A stretch of DNA of 64,000 bases from JANXQG01 sp963719885 (GCA_963719885.1 CAVRDP010000020.1:62001-126000), one strand, 5' to 3'. Numbered from the stretch's first letter, positions 34,801 through 46,307 are shown. Program-made: numbers and translations. The notes: a model not told the origin generated them from the sequence alone.

Positions 34801-35424
34801 ATGTACATCCCACCCAGCTTTTCCGAAACAGACCTGACCAAGCTGTTCGACTTCATCGAGCAGCACAACTTCGGCCTCGTCGTGTCCCAACTGGATCATG
34901 AGCCGTTCGCTACCCACCTGCCGCTACTGCTTGACCGGCAGACGCGACCACTTGGGACGCTCATCGGCCACATGGCCCGAGCCAACCCGCAATGGCAAGC
35001 TACAGATCGCAACGTGCTGGTTGTCTTCTCTGGGCCTCATGCCTACATCTCGCCCTCTTGGTATGAGGCCGAGAACGTTGTACCGACGTGGAACTACGTT
35101 GCCGTCCACGTCTACGGCACACTGCACCTTGTCGAGGAGAAGGAAACGACCCTGAAGATCCTGCGAGATCTCGTTTTGCTGCACGAAACGTCGATGCCCG
35201 AGCCTTGGCGGTTTCGAGATGAGGATGAGTTCGTCAACAGGCTAGCCCAGTCAATCGCGGCGTTTCGGATCGAAATTACCCGCATCGAAGGGAAGTGGAA
35301 GTTGAGCCAGAACCATCCTCGGGAGCGACGGGAGAAAGTCATCGACGCCTTGGCCCTGCAACGTGGCGAGAACTCGCAGGCGATTGCGGCGTTGATGGCA
35401 CGAACACTTTATGAGCAGGAATGA
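34801..35424 (+). CDS. paiB: PaiB-like FMN-binding negative transcriptional regulator, 207 aa
   Basis: MYIPPSFSETDLTKLFDFIE, FSGPHAYISPSWY, VPTWNYVAVHVYG and the closing KLSQNH are hallmark segments of the PaiB/FMN-binding family (pyridoxamine-oxidase-like split barrel). In Bacillus PaiB represses sporulation and protease genes. ATG 34801 follows AAGAAGAG by seven bases; a TTG two codons earlier is less likely. First complete gene right of the element; followed immediately by a GNAT acetyltransferase, as PaiB often is. Confidence 0.9.
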   Translation: MYIPPSFSETDLTKLFDFIEQHNFGLVVSQLDHEPFATHLPLLLDRQTRPLGTLIGHMARANPQWQATDRNVLVVFSGPHAYISPSWYEAENVVPTWNYVAVHVYGTLHLVEEKETTLKILRDLVLLHETSMPEPWRFRDEDEFVNRLAQSIAAFRIEITRIEGKWKLSQNHPRERREKVIDALALQRGENSQAIAALMARTLYEQE

Positions 35425-35428
35425 TCGT

Positions 35429-35842
35429 ATGATCGACTACCAACTTGAGCCTGATTTGAGTGTGGAAGAGTTCATCGACGTGTTGTTGCGGTCCACGCTG
35501 GCCGAACGCCGTCCGGTGGACGACCGCCCGACCATTACGAAGATGCTCGCCCACGCCGACATCCTTGTGACGGCTCGCCAGGACGGACTGCTTGTCGGCG
35601 TTTCTCGGGCGATCAGCGATTTCAGCTATTGCACGTACCTGTCCGATCTGGCCGTCGATCAAGCGTTTCAAGGTCGAGGCATCGGCCGGGAACTAATTCG
35701 CCGTACCTACGAAGCAGCGGGCCTTGCTACGATGCTGATTCTGCTGGCAGCCCCGAAGGCACAGACATTTTATCCCCACATCGGCATGGCCAAGCATGAA
35801 TCGTGCTGGACCATTCCCCGCCAAATTCCGAACGACAATTGA
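35429..35842 (+). CDS. GNAT-family N-acetyltransferase, 137 aa
   Basis: Acetyl-CoA-binding motif A is clear: LSDLAVDQAFQGRGIGRELI, with the QGRGIG pyrophosphate loop, followed by LILLAAPKAQTFYPHIGM. The short form with such a C-terminus is typical of small GNATs. ATG 35429 is preferred; one at 35411 would overlap the upstream CDS. Five bases after paiB, so the two form an operon. Confidence 0.85.
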   Translation: MIDYQLEPDLSVEEFIDVLLRSTLAERRPVDDRPTITKMLAHADILVTARQDGLLVGVSRAISDFSYCTYLSDLAVDQAFQGRGIGRELIRRTYEAAGLATMLILLAAPKAQTFYPHIGMAKHESCWTIPRQIPNDN

Positions 35843-35878
35843 AAAGGTCATGCCCAACAGGTGCATCGGGAGTAACCA

Positions 35879-36259
35879 ATGCAGTCGACAGTATTCATTT
35901 TCCTCGGTAGCCTTCTCGCGGCCCTGGCCGTGGGTCTCGGCGCCATTGGCGCCCACGCCCTGAAATCGCAGCTTACGGCGGAACAACTTGCCACGTATCA
36001 CACGGCGGTCCAGTACCAGATGTACCACGCCATCGGCTTGGTCTTGGTCGGGCTACTAGGCTTGTATCGGCAGAGTCGATGGTTCGATAATGCCGGATGG
36101 GCGATGCTGGTCGGCATCATCCTGTTCTCTGGCTTGCTGTATGCGTGGTTGGCCACCGGACGGCGATACTTCGTGTACCCTGTGCCGGTGGGCGGGGTCG
36201 CCTTCATCGTCGGCTGGGTGCTGATGGCGATTGGGGCCTTGGGGCTGAGGCAGAAATGA
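35879..36259 (+). CDS. DUF423 family inner-membrane protein, 126 aa
   Basis: Four hydrophobic segments and the family pattern LGSLLAALAVGLGAIGAHAL, QYQMYHAIGLVLVGLL and PVGGVAFIVGWVLMAIGAL identify DUF423 (YgdD-like). Small integral membrane protein of unknown function. Same strand as paiB and the GNAT gene, 36 bases downstream. Confidence 0.92.
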   Translation: MQSTVFIFLGSLLAALAVGLGAIGAHALKSQLTAEQLATYHTAVQYQMYHAIGLVLVGLLGLYRQSRWFDNAGWAMLVGIILFSGLLYAWLATGRRYFVYPVPVGGVAFIVGWVLMAIGALGLRQK

Positions 36260-36414
36260 TGATTTCACATCCCATGCATGATCAAAAGGCGCCTCGCATT
36301 GGCAGCGGCCAACCAACAAGGTAATATGGGAGGGCTATCGCTTCTCGGAACGGCTTCCAACGGAGTAGAAATGGGAAATACCAGTTCACGACAACCCAAC
36401 AGAAAAGTGAAATC

Positions 36415-37629
36415 ATGTCGAAGACAAAACCAAGCGATCGGGATCAAGACTTCAGCCGCCGCGGATTTCTGGCCGGAACCACCGCCGTCGGCTTGGCGAT
36501 TGTGCGGCCGGAATTCCTCACCGGCGCCGAGGCAAACTCGAAAATCACACTCGGCCTCATCGGCTGCGGCGGGCGGGGCAACTGGATTGCCAACTTGTTC
36601 AACCAACACGGCGGATACCAGTTCGTGGCCACGGCCGACTACTTCGCCGACCGCGCGGAAGGCACTGCCCGGCGATTGAAGATTCCGGTCGAGAATGCCT
36701 TCAGCGGCCTATCGGCCTACCGATGCCTGCTGGACGCGAAGCCCGACGCCGTCGTGATCGAAAGCCCGCCGTTCTTCCATCCCGAGCAGGCGCTGGCGGG
36801 CGTGGATGCCGGCTGCCACGTCTACTGTGCCAAGCCGATCGCCGTGGACGTGCCCGGCTGCTTGACCATCGCCGAGGCCGGCCGGAAAGGGACCGCCAGC
36901 AAACGCTGCGTGCTCATCGACTTCCAGACCCGGGCCAACGAGTTCTACCAAGAGGCCGTCCGCCGAGTGCAAACCGGCGACATTGGACCGATCGTCTCCG
37001 GCGAGGCCGTCTACTACACGGGCCCCACGTGGGGAGGCGGAAATCTTTCCACGCCCGAAGACCGCATCCGCTTCTGGGGCGCCGATCGCATCCTCTCCGG
37101 CGACATCATTACGGAGCAGAATATCCATGCGCTGGACGTGGCGAGTTGGTTCGTGGGTCAGGACCCCGTGAAGGCCTACGGCAACTGTGGAACCGGCGGA
37201 CGCAGCGACAACCGCACTTGCCACGATCACTTTGCCGCCGTCTTCACCTTCCCGAAGAACCTGATTGTCAGCTTCAGCTCAAAGCAGTACGGCACGGGCA
37301 TTGAAGACATCGGTTGCTGGATGTTCGGCCCGAAGGGGACGGCCGACACGCACTACTTCGGCATCGTTCGCATCGTCGGCGAAAAGTCGTACAAGGGCGG
37401 CCGGCTGGGCAATTTGTTCACCGACGGAGTCGTGAAGAACATCGCCGATTTTCACGCCCGGATCGTCAAGGGCGACTGCGCCAACGCGACGGTGGCGCCG
37501 AGTGTGCGGAGCAATCTGACGACGATCCTTGGTCGTACGGCCGCTTATAAAAAGGCCGAAGTCAGTTGGGACGAGATGATGAAGACGGCCGAGCGCTACG
37601 AGTTCCCGACCACAGGGTTGAAGTCGTAG
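36415..37629 (+). CDS. Tat-exported Gfo/Idh/MocA-family oxidoreductase, 404 aa
   Basis: A twin-arginine signal (SRRGFLAGTTAVGLAIV, Arg15-Arg16) directs export after folding. The mature part opens with an NAD(P)-binding Rossmann motif (LGLIGCGGRGNWIANL), followed by CAKPIAVDVPG, the equivalent of the EKP motif with the catalytic lysine, and a C-terminal alpha/beta domain with DIITEQNIHALDVASWF. Planctomycetes encode many such exported sugar-type dehydrogenases. Substrate unknown. Confidence 0.92.
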   Translation: MSKTKPSDRDQDFSRRGFLAGTTAVGLAIVRPEFLTGAEANSKITLGLIGCGGRGNWIANLFNQHGGYQFVATADYFADRAEGTARRLKIPVENAFSGLSAYRCLLDAKPDAVVIESPPFFHPEQALAGVDAGCHVYCAKPIAVDVPGCLTIAEAGRKGTASKRCVLIDFQTRANEFYQEAVRRVQTGDIGPIVSGEAVYYTGPTWGGGNLSTPEDRIRFWGADRILSGDIITEQNIHALDVASWFVGQDPVKAYGNCGTGGRSDNRTCHDHFAAVFTFPKNLIVSFSSKQYGTGIEDIGCWMFGPKGTADTHYFGIVRIVGEKSYKGGRLGNLFTDGVVKNIADFHARIVKGDCANATVAPSVRSNLTTILGRTAAYKKAEVSWDEMMKTAERYEFPTTGLKS

Positions 37630-37695
37630 CCCGCATTCCCTGCTACTGTAGTGTCTGGAAAATGGCGGTATATTATGGGTATTATGTGCAAGACG

Positions 37696-37803
37696 GGGTG
37701 GCATGCCTTAACGCGGCGTTGCCGAGTAGGCATGTTGCAGAGACAAGGACACGCTTGCCGCAACCATGCCTACGCGGCAACGCCGCGTTAAGGCATGCCA
37801 CCC
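37696..37803. repeat. 108-bp palindromic repeat (28-bp perfect terminal inverted repeats)
   Basis: Arms 37696-37723 and 37776-37803 are exact reverse complements (they begin GGGTGGCATGCC and end GGCATGCCACCC). A second inner palindrome GTAGGCATG / CATGCCTAC lies between them. Could be a MITE or REP-type element, or a bidirectional terminator between the convergent genes around it. Confidence 0.85.
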
Positions 37804-37832
37804 GTAAATCACAAACTGCGTTAGACACCACA

Positions 37833-40800
37833 CTACTTTGCGGACGGCCGATACTTGGCCACGGCCGCACGGAGCTTGGCAGGGTCGAGCAAGAGGGTCG
37901 GTTCGAGCCAGTCAACATGATCGCCGATGTCCAGCGGATCAACATTTGGCCCGCGGGCGTCGCCGCCATCCTCCACGACCAGCACGAGTTGCCTGGCCGC
38001 CAAGTTGGCGCTGGCAAGAGCGATCTCGCCGGTGGAAACAGCGGACTGCAAGCCCAGCAGCGGCTTGCTTTGGAACACCGGTGTGCCCGACGCCTCGTTG
38101 AGGTAGACCTTCGCCACGGCACACCCGGAATCGCCTACGGCGGCATCGATGCCCAGGCCGCTATGGAAGGTCCGCGCGGAGTCGGGCAAGCGGAAAACCA
38201 TTTGGTTGGGCGCATGGACGCCAAACCCCCAGAGACAGCGGACACCACCGCTGCGGAGCTCGCCGCCGGCCACGTTGCTGTCCGCTTGCCACTTCCAACT
38301 GCTGCCCAGGGCCCCGCGCTGCGTGACCTGCTGGGCGCGAACAGCGACAGCGGAACGACCGTAGCGGGCGCCCGCCATAGCGTGCGGACGGCAGACCCGG
38401 CGACGGGGATCGGCGTGCGGCTCCAGGCCGGTTGCACCAAGCACGTCGATCCGGCCGCCTCGATTGCCGCGGCGCGGCTGGCAGACACGGTCAGAACCAT
38501 GCCTTGTACCGTCTCCAGGCGGACGATGCCCGCGTCGCAGTTGGGATCGATCACGGCAAGCTGACGCTGATAGGCCTCCCAGGCGTCGATCGGAGGCATG
38601 GCGATTTCCGCCAAATCGCGGTACGCGAGCCGCACGAGGCCGCGATCGGTGAGCAGGTTCACGCCTTCACCGCTGAAACGCAGTGCCCGGAAAGCCATCA
38701 CGCGCCCGTCGCGGCAGACGAGCGATCGCGGCGGACAGTGCCGCGGCTGCGCGGCCGCCTCGAACACGATCTGCCGCAGCCAATCGGTTGCGACCGCGAT
38801 CGGCTTCTCGGCGGGATTGCCGGAATCCTGGGCAGGCCGCACCAGCACCTGGGCACCGCTGCTCTGCCCGGCGCGGGTCGATGCGACTGCGAAACCGCAG
38901 ATCGTCCCGCGCAGGCGGTCGCCGTTGTGCAATTCCAACAAGGTGTCGGACTGCGGGGGCGGGTCCGCAGCCAGACCGTCGGGCCGCAACGACCTTGCGC
39001 CAGACTGGGCCGGGCCGTCGCGAGCGATCGTGACGCCGCTGCCCCGCCAACCCGACGCAGGGTTGCCCTCGGTCCGGCGGCCATCGTCGAAGCCCGCGGG
39101 AACTTGGCCCGGGTTGGGAGTTTGCCGCAGACGCTGAGTCAGGGCACGAATCTCCTCGACCCCGAGCGTAGTGCCCGCGGGACTGACGAGCACCGCCTCA
39201 CGCTCTTTATTGCCGAGCCCTGCCCCGCGCACCGCGAGCGGTCCGAAAAGCATCGGCTGGTTTTTCTCCAGCGGCACGGCAACGTGGGCGCGCGTTCGTC
39301 CCATGGCTGGATCGATCCCCAGAAATACGAGTTGCGGCTTGTTGCCGATGGTCGCTTGCCGGGCGCCTAGGATCAGGCCGGATGTCGTGCGGGCAAAGGC
39401 CGACAGCATGCTGGGCGACTCGCACTGCCAGAGGAGTTCGCCCGTCGTCTTGTCCAATACTACGAGTCCCCGCGCGGTTCTCGCCAAGAGGCGATTGTCC
39501 GGCAAGTCGGCAATGCTTCGCAGGTCGATGATGCCATGCCGCCAACGGCGCTGGCCTGTCTCCGCGGCGAGACAATCGATGGTGCAGCTATTGGGCTGCT
39601 TGATGAATAGCCATCCATCGGATTCGATGATTGGCGGCCAAATCTGCGGTTGAACCGAGGCAGGGTCGATTGCGGAAGGCAAAGTCGTTTCTTGACGAAG
39701 CCAGAGGATCCGGCCTTGCAGGTCGGTCGAGAGCACGCAGCCCGCCACGAGCATGACGAGCCGGCTGCCGGCCCAGGAGGCCTGGCATTCGCTGGGCAAC
39801 CTCTCCTGCCCGGCTATTTCCAGAATTTGCCGCCTGGAAAGCACTTCGCCGGTCTCGGGATGCAGTTCCACGAGGCACAGCGGCGCGACGGCCTCTTCGT
39901 CGGCCGGTCCGATCGTGAGGACAAAAAGCCGCCCGCGGTACCAGAGCGGATCGCAGGCCGCCGTGCCACTGCAATCGCGGAGCCACAGATTGCGGCCCGT
40001 TTTGCTCTCCAGGCAAACCACTCCGGCCCGGTCATTAGCCACGGCAGCGCGGGCGTAGATTCTGTGCCCGCCGACCAGCGGCCACACTGGGGTGGGCGAC
40101 GAGCCGTTACGAAGGGCAGAATCCCAGCGAACCTTGCCTCCCGCCAGGTCAAAGGCCATGATCCGCGAGCCGCTCGACGGCCAACACCGAGTCTTCGCCG
40201 CCGAGCACCGTGAGACGCCGCCAGGTCCAGTCGATGTCGTGAAGTTCGTCGGGCAGCTCATCTCCTTTGAAGCCTCGCGCCGCGGGATCGTTGAGCTGGC
40301 CGAAGACCGCCGCCTGAAGTTGCGGCGGTTGCGTCGCGGCAACCACAGGCAGCGAATCGGCGGAAGAAGCCACTTCCGTTGCGATCCGCCGCCGGGCAAG
40401 CTGATCGCGAATCCAGCCTTCGAACTGCTGCGGCGACACGTTCACGTCACCGAACGCGACGGGCTGAACGGGCGGCTGACCCTGGGCCGAACCCAGCATG
40501 GCGGAAACAAGACGTTTGTGCGCGGCAAGCTGCGGCCGCTCTGCGGGTGAAGCCCAACGCAGACCTTCTTCATACCACGCGAGGGCGTGGGCCTGGTCCG
40601 CGGCAGCCAGGGCCCGATCGCCCAGCCATTGACAGGGCAGCGCGGCGGCAGGCGTGCCGCAGTATTGTGACAGCAAGGTCTCGACGGCGGCCGGATCGCC
40701 CCGGGCCAGGGTCTGTTCAATCTTGAGGTGGTCGGCCGATCCGACCTGGCCGACCATGGCCTCGCACAGTTCCCGATGTTCGAGCATCAGTGTTCGCAGC

Positions 40801-42879
40801 ATGGTTTGGAACGATGCAAAAAGCTGATCGTCGTTCGGAGCGGAAACGAGGCCTTCATCGGGTCGTAGGGAACAGGTGGCCAGAATTCTGGCTGCGTTGG
40901 CATATTGCTTTCCCTCCAACGCGGATTGCAGATCCGAGAGGATGTTGTTGGCCGCCCGGTTCAGATGCGGAGTCACCGCGTGGGTAATATTGATCACCGT
41001 AGCCCGTCCCTGGGGCTTCTTTTTCATGGGGTGAACATTCAACCATTGCAGCAACCGGTCGAGTTGCTGGCCTGCGGCGCCGCCCGCTTGCGGGTCGTTT
41101 GCACGCCAAAACGTGACGAAATTCGTCATGCGGGTCAAGTCCGTCTCGCGGCGTTCGGCAAAGAACAAAAGCATGGCATCGCGGACAACGTTCCAGGAGA
41201 TGGGACCGCTGCGTTCGGGCGGATCGCCGAGGGAAACTTGCATGGCCGCCTGCCGGTACAGCTCGAAATCTGCCCAATCGCCGACATTGAGCGCTTCGGG
41301 GCCAAGCCGTTCCCAAAGCTCCAACTGCCGTTGGACGCCGTCCACGCGGAATCGCCAGACGAGGGCCGCATCCTGCAAGAGATCGATCTTGGCCCGTATC
41401 GAGCGAAGCTCGCTCAGCCGCTCGGGCACGGCGCGGTCCAGCAGCGACAAGGCCACGTCGTGTTGTACCCAAGCGGCCAACGCCTGAAGCGTGCAAGCAT
41501 AGCGCCAAGCCGCGGGCGAAGAGCCCTGGGGGGCCAGGCGGGCAATGCGCTGCGTCCAGGCCTGGGACGATTCGCCCTGCTCGGTCTTCACGGCCACTCC
41601 GGCCGCGGCCGCCTTGGCTAACAAATTTGCGGCGACGGCCCCGGTGAGCCCGCTGAGTTCGCGGACCTGCAGGCTTCGCAAGCGGATATGACGGGCCGCA
41701 TTGTCCGGATTGGTGCGATCGTTGGCTGCCCGGGCGTAAAGCGCGATCGACTGCCAGGGACCGTAGCGATCGCGCGCCTCAAGCGCCCGGCCCCAATGGG
41801 TGCCGTCGCCGCTGACCCAGCATTTGATCGATCCGCCGGCCAGGACCAACCGCAGCCATTGCCGCGGCCCGGCCAGCGGCACCGGGTGATTCGCGAAATC
41901 GAAACTCCCCAGCGAAAGCGGCTCCCGCGGACTGCCAAAGCCGAAGGCGAGTTTCTTACCGCCTTCGCGGCCGAACTCGATGCCGTCCAGCGGCTCGCCT
42001 TTGGCATTGAGCAAGGCAATGCCTGTTCCGGGAGTCGCGTCGTCGACTTCAGCGATGACCTCAAACAGGCCCGGCCCGGCGGTGGCCACGCTGCGCCATC
42101 GCCACCTCCGCCGTGTTTTCCGCCGCGAGCTCGACACAACCGTCGCTAAGTTTCTGGAAGCGGGCGCCCTTGGGAAGGGTCGCCTTCCAAAGCAGTCCCG
42201 CGGGCCGCATTTTGCCGAGCAGCACGCGATGGGCGGGCGGAATTTCTTCCGGCACCGGTCCGCTGCGGAAGAGGGCCAGGTCCTGCAGCATCGCGTAGTC
42301 GGGCACCTCGATGTAAAGGTTCTTCACCGCGCCTTGCAGGGGAGCGGTCAGAAGGCGCACGTTGCCCTTGGTCACCACGACGGCCCCATCCTGGCAATGG
42401 ATCTGATACGCGCCGGGGGGCAGCCGTAGGCCGCGACGATCGTCGGTGGTCAGCAGCCAGTCAAGGGCCAAACGGGGATCCTGCTTCGTCACGGCTTCGC
42501 TGGGCTGCTGCGTGATGCGGTAGGCGGCGCCGGCGGGAAACAAGTACAGCGAAACGCCATGTCCCTCGCCCCAGGCGTGGATCCGCAGGTGGCTGCCGGC
42601 ATTGGCCAGGGCGACCAGCAGGGTGCTTTCGGGCGTCCAATCGCGGACGCGGAACAATCCAGTCAGCCGCACGCTGCCACGATCGCCCGCAGAAAGGCGG
42701 CTTCCCCCGCCTACGCCTTCCAGCATCCGTTGCGCCTCGGCCACGAGAAGAAAGCTGCCGGCCGGGCGTGACTGAAAGCACGTCTCCGCGAACGTGGGCA
42801 GCGGCTCGTTCTCGTCCGCTGCCGCCGCCGTGCCGCACGAGGCGAGAACGATGGCGACAGCCCGCAAAGTTCTCATCAT
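37833..42879 (-). CDS. Very large secreted PQQ-like / NPCBM-domain protein (three frame changes)
   Basis: Three frames reconstruct one ~1680-aa protein. It opens with a signal peptide (MMRTLRAVAIVLASCGTAAAA). The first third contains lectin-like strands; the middle (~41700-40200) is helical; then PQQ-type beta-propeller repeats appear (IMAFDLAGGKVRWDS; VVLDKTTGELLWQCES), and the C-terminus is an NPCBM-like domain (FGVHAPNQMVFRLPDSARTF ... CAVAKVYLNEASGTPVFQS). Frames change near 42096 (GG), 40181 (GG) and 38333 (CCC); each is fixed by one base in the run. Probably an extracellular carbohydrate-binding protein. Confidence 0.7.
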
Positions 42880-43119
42880 CTTCGCAAGCTGTTGCGTCGA
42901 TTGCGGTCCACGTACCTGGCTTCCGTCGTGGCAATGCCACTCGTCAGACATGGTGCTCTGTGTTGTCGTCTCCTCGGGCAATGCCATGATGGGGTTCCTC
43001 GTTAACACCAGTGTATTTGAGGAGGGAGCAGACTGCAACTGGGCCGTGACGTGCAGCTTTTCCAGATCCGTGAAACCACGGCGGACGCCCTTGCGGCGTT
43101 GTCCTGATCGGACGAATCG

Positions 43120-44055
43120 TTACCCGCAAGTGCTGTTTCCCGCGGCCACGGCTTTGTGATACTTCTCGACCAGTGAGATCCGCGGAAGAGAGACCTGCAA
43201 CAGCGCAGCAATGTCTGTGAACTCCTCGTCGGCCTTGCGTAGCAAATCCTCGGTCGACGGTCCCTCCAACGGACGAATCTGTGCGTAAGCAGTTTCCAAC
43301 TTGATGAGTTCAATCCAGATCAAGTCGTCGTCCGCGGGCAACAGCGCTGACATGGCCACGGCCAGCTTGCCGAGATTACTCTCCGAGTGGAAGAGATTTT
43401 GATCGACTACCAGATGGTTCTCGATCAACGTCGTGAGTGTCTCGGGTATTTGCCATTTCCTCGCCACAACCCCCGCTGCCATCGCATGATTCCAGCCAAA
43501 AACGTGCTCTTCGAGTTGGGAAAGCCGGACGCGGTGCTTGCTGGTACTGCGTGCGTAGAAGAACCGGCTATACGCCTCCGGTGCTATCCTGGCCAGCAGC
43601 GGGATCGCCATATCCTGCAGCAAGCCCGCTGCGAATGCCTCTTCGGCGTCGGGCACTCCCAGCAGCTTGCTCAGCGTCCGGGCAAACAAGGCACGCCGCA
43701 GAGAGTCCCGCCACAGCGCCTTGAGGTCGAAAAGGCCGCATCGTGGGTTCGGGATCATCTTGAAGATCGCGTGCCACAGCACGAAGTTCTTGATCGTATT
43801 GATGCCTAGCAGCACGATCGCTTGCTTGATGCTGGAGATCTGGCTGCGGAATCCGAAAAAAGAAGAGTTGACGAAGCGGAGAACCTGGGCCGTCAAACCT
43901 GGATCGGCTTCGATGAGCACGGCGAATTCGGCTGGACCGTTCGATGGCTCCCGCGAGAGCCTGATCAACCGGCTGGCAGTCACCGGCATTCCCGGCAACG
44001 GCTCGACCGTCACGATCTCCCTCAAATCGAGTTTGGAGAACTCTGTCTCGACCAT
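43120..44055 (-). CDS. HDOD-domain signalling protein, 311 aa
   Basis: ATG 44053-44055 (MVETEFSKLDLREIV) follows AGGAAGGA. The sequence LPGMPVTASRLIRLSREPSN, LTAQVLRFVNSSFFGF and ISSIKQAIVLLGINTIKNFV is diagnostic of HDOD, a degenerate HD domain in regulators of chemotaxis and cyclic-di-GMP pathways. The catalytic HD metal ligands are absent, as usual. No output domain is fused. Confidence 0.9.
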   Translation of the reverse strand: MVETEFSKLDLREIVTVEPLPGMPVTASRLIRLSREPSNGPAEFAVLIEADPGLTAQVLRFVNSSFFGFRSQISSIKQAIVLLGINTIKNFVLWHAIFKMIPNPRCGLFDLKALWRDSLRRALFARTLSKLLGVPDAEEAFAAGLLQDMAIPLLARIAPEAYSRFFYARSTSKHRVRLSQLEEHVFGWNHAMAAGVVARKWQIPETLTTLIENHLVVDQNLFHSESNLGKLAVAMSALLPADDDLIWIELIKLETAYAQIRPLEGPSTEDLLRKADEEFTDIAALLQVSLPRISLVEKYHKAVAAGNSTCG

Positions 44056-44441
44056 TATTCCTTCCTGGGCTGCAACCCAAACCGGCCATCGAAACGCGGC
44101 GGACAAGCTCGACAATCCCCTATCAAATATACGTCACGTCACGGTGCGGCGAGGGAAGAATCAATGGGAATTCCGGCACGAATTGCCGGCCGACGACAGC
44201 CTTGCTGTTGAAAGTGCCGCTGGAGTTGGTCGAGGGGACCGCCAGATCGTCCGAGACGCCATCGCTAAAGCCCCGCAGGGCGAAATCACTTCGCGCACAA
44301 CGGAGCCCGATGTGATTGAGATGGCCGGATTTTGGGCTGGGAAGAGGTGTCAGGAACCGTTTGTAGGCAGGAATCCATAAATGGGCGTTTTGGAATAAAA
44401 AGGTCCTTCTTTCGTTTGATTCGCGTCTTTCGTGGTTTAGT
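44056..44441. other. Intergenic, nothing recognised
   Basis: Between the HDOD gene and the 3' end of the serpin gene. No plausible gene, repeat or RNA is apparent; it probably holds the HDOD promoter. Confidence 0.5.
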
Positions 44442-46280
44442 TTAGGTCAAGCCATGGAAGACCGGGCCAACGATTACGCGAGCCCACTTCATTGGGCCGA
44501 AGGGATCATAGGGAGTGAAAACGCCGAAAACATCAATGTCGAATGTCTGTTGTCCCGTGTCGCCAAACTGATCCGTTGCCAGCACAGTCACGGGATTCGA
44601 TCCCGTTTTGAATGCGGTCGGCGACCAGATCACAAGGCCGGTCGAGGCACTGATGGTCATGCCGGCCGGCGCGGCCCCGAGCGAGAAGAGGATCTCTTGG
44701 CCGATGGTGGCGTCGGTCGTGACCTGGTAGGTATAGACGTGTCCGACGGACGCCTGCTTGACCGGCGTCGAATTGAACACAACCGGCATGGGAAGGACAG
44801 GAGCCACCACGACCGGATCGGTCGGGGTCGGATCCTGCGTCCCGGGCTGTGCCTTGGGAACGGCCGGGGCGGAGGCATCGCCGCCGGTCGTGGTCGGATC
44901 GGCCACCTGCCCCATGAACAGAACGCTGCCCGACTGAGTGTCACGAATCAGGAACAGGAAGGGATGATCGGCGTTGAAGACAACCGGCGGCGGTAAGTAA
45001 GCCCCCACGCAGGTAGGCGTCATGCCCACTGCCGTGGCGGCTGCGGCCTCGGTTCCCACTTCGTCGACGTTGATGAACGCCTTGTGGTAGACCCAACTGA
45101 TATACAGCGGGTTGCTGCTGATGCCCGAGAAGTCGGCGGTTTTGGGGTTGAAGGCATCGGTCATGCCCAGGACTTCGAGCGATTGAGTCAGATCGACCGA
45201 CGGCGTGCTAATCTGGAATTTGGGCAGCGAGACGTTCGACCTGTTGCGGCGTGAGGCCCTGTAGCCAGCCGTTCAGGTCGGCCGGGAGTTGGCTGACATC
45301 CAGGCCCGAGAGCCCGCTGGCGGCGCTGGGCAGGAGCACGTCCATGACCAGCCGATTGCCTTGGTAGGGTAATTCCAGGACTTGATAGCCGTCGCTCTGC
45401 ATATAACGGTACGAGTCGAAGGCGTGCATGGTGGGGACCTGCACCTGGTCGCCCGAGCCGAGCGTGAAGGCCGCATTCTGCGTGAGACTGGGATCGAACG
45501 CGGCCGCCCATTGGCCCTTGAAGTAGATCGCGTTGGTCAACACGAGCCGCGTCAATTGGTCGATCGCGCCTTCAGGGATCAAGTTCTGGATCTTGTTGTT
45601 GGTCTGTTGTGCGACCCAGTTGTTGATGGTCTGCCGGGCGGCTTCGGTAGCGCCGGCGAAATCGACCTGGTGCAGGCCGCCACCGTAGTCGGCTTGGATG
45701 AGGTTCAGGAAGGGGGCCAGGAACGGGAAGCCCTGCTGGCCCCAGAGGGCGTTGGCCACGGAGAGCGAGTAATTGCCTTGGCCGGCACGGTTCAGGTCGG
45801 CGATCAGGCTGCCGAAATCGCCGGCCAGTGTGTCGGCATCGAGCGTATAGTGGAGGGCGGCCGCCATTTGGGTTGCGGTCTCACCCCGCGCGCCCGCGTA
45901 GGTCATCGCCAACGCGGTGGAGATGCTCGCTGGGGAAAGGAAGAGGTTGCCGCTCCCGCCCGGCTGACTCTGGAGTTGGCGGTAGAGGGCCTCGGCGAAG
46001 GCATCGATCGACTGGCCGACGGTCGTCTCGGCCGTGAGTTGTGCAGATGAGAGCATTGTGCGAACTTGAGTGCCGTTGGTGGGGGCCGAAATCGCAGGTG
46101 GCTGGACCGGGCCGCAGGTGATGGGCATTGGCGTCGTAAACGGGGAAAGCCCCGAGAGGACGCGGCGATCTTCCAATTGTTCGATGCCCAAGTGGCGATA
46201 GCCCAGCCGTGCTCGGCCTTCCTGCGCGTACGCTGAAAACGGCGTTTGCCGGCCGATACGATTTCCCGATACGTGTGCAT
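44442..46280 (-). CDS. Secreted serpin with LEPR-XLL start and Ig-like tail (two frame changes)
   Basis: Start ATG 46278-46280 follows AGGAGAG. A planctomycete LEPR-XLL-type motif (LGIEQLEDRRVLS) leads into a full serpin domain (SIDAFAEALYRQLQ; TNAIYFKGQWAAAFDPSLTQ; LELPYQGNRLVMDVLLP). The reactive loop hinge EVGTEAAAATAVGM is of the inhibitory type, and the C-terminal serpin signature FNADHPFLFLIRD is intact. About 100 residues after the serpin form a putative Ig/cadherin-like domain (YTYQVTTDATIGQEILFSLG). Frames change near 46225 and at an AA at 45235-45236, where one base restores VDVSLPKFQ. Confidence 0.8.
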
Positions 46281-46307
46281 GGTTACTCTCCTGGACGTTT
46301 TTGGCCT

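Noticed and set aside
38432..39370. 312-codon plus-strand frame
   Set aside because: Shadow of the PQQ-like gene; composition is Arg/Gly/Ala-rich without structure.
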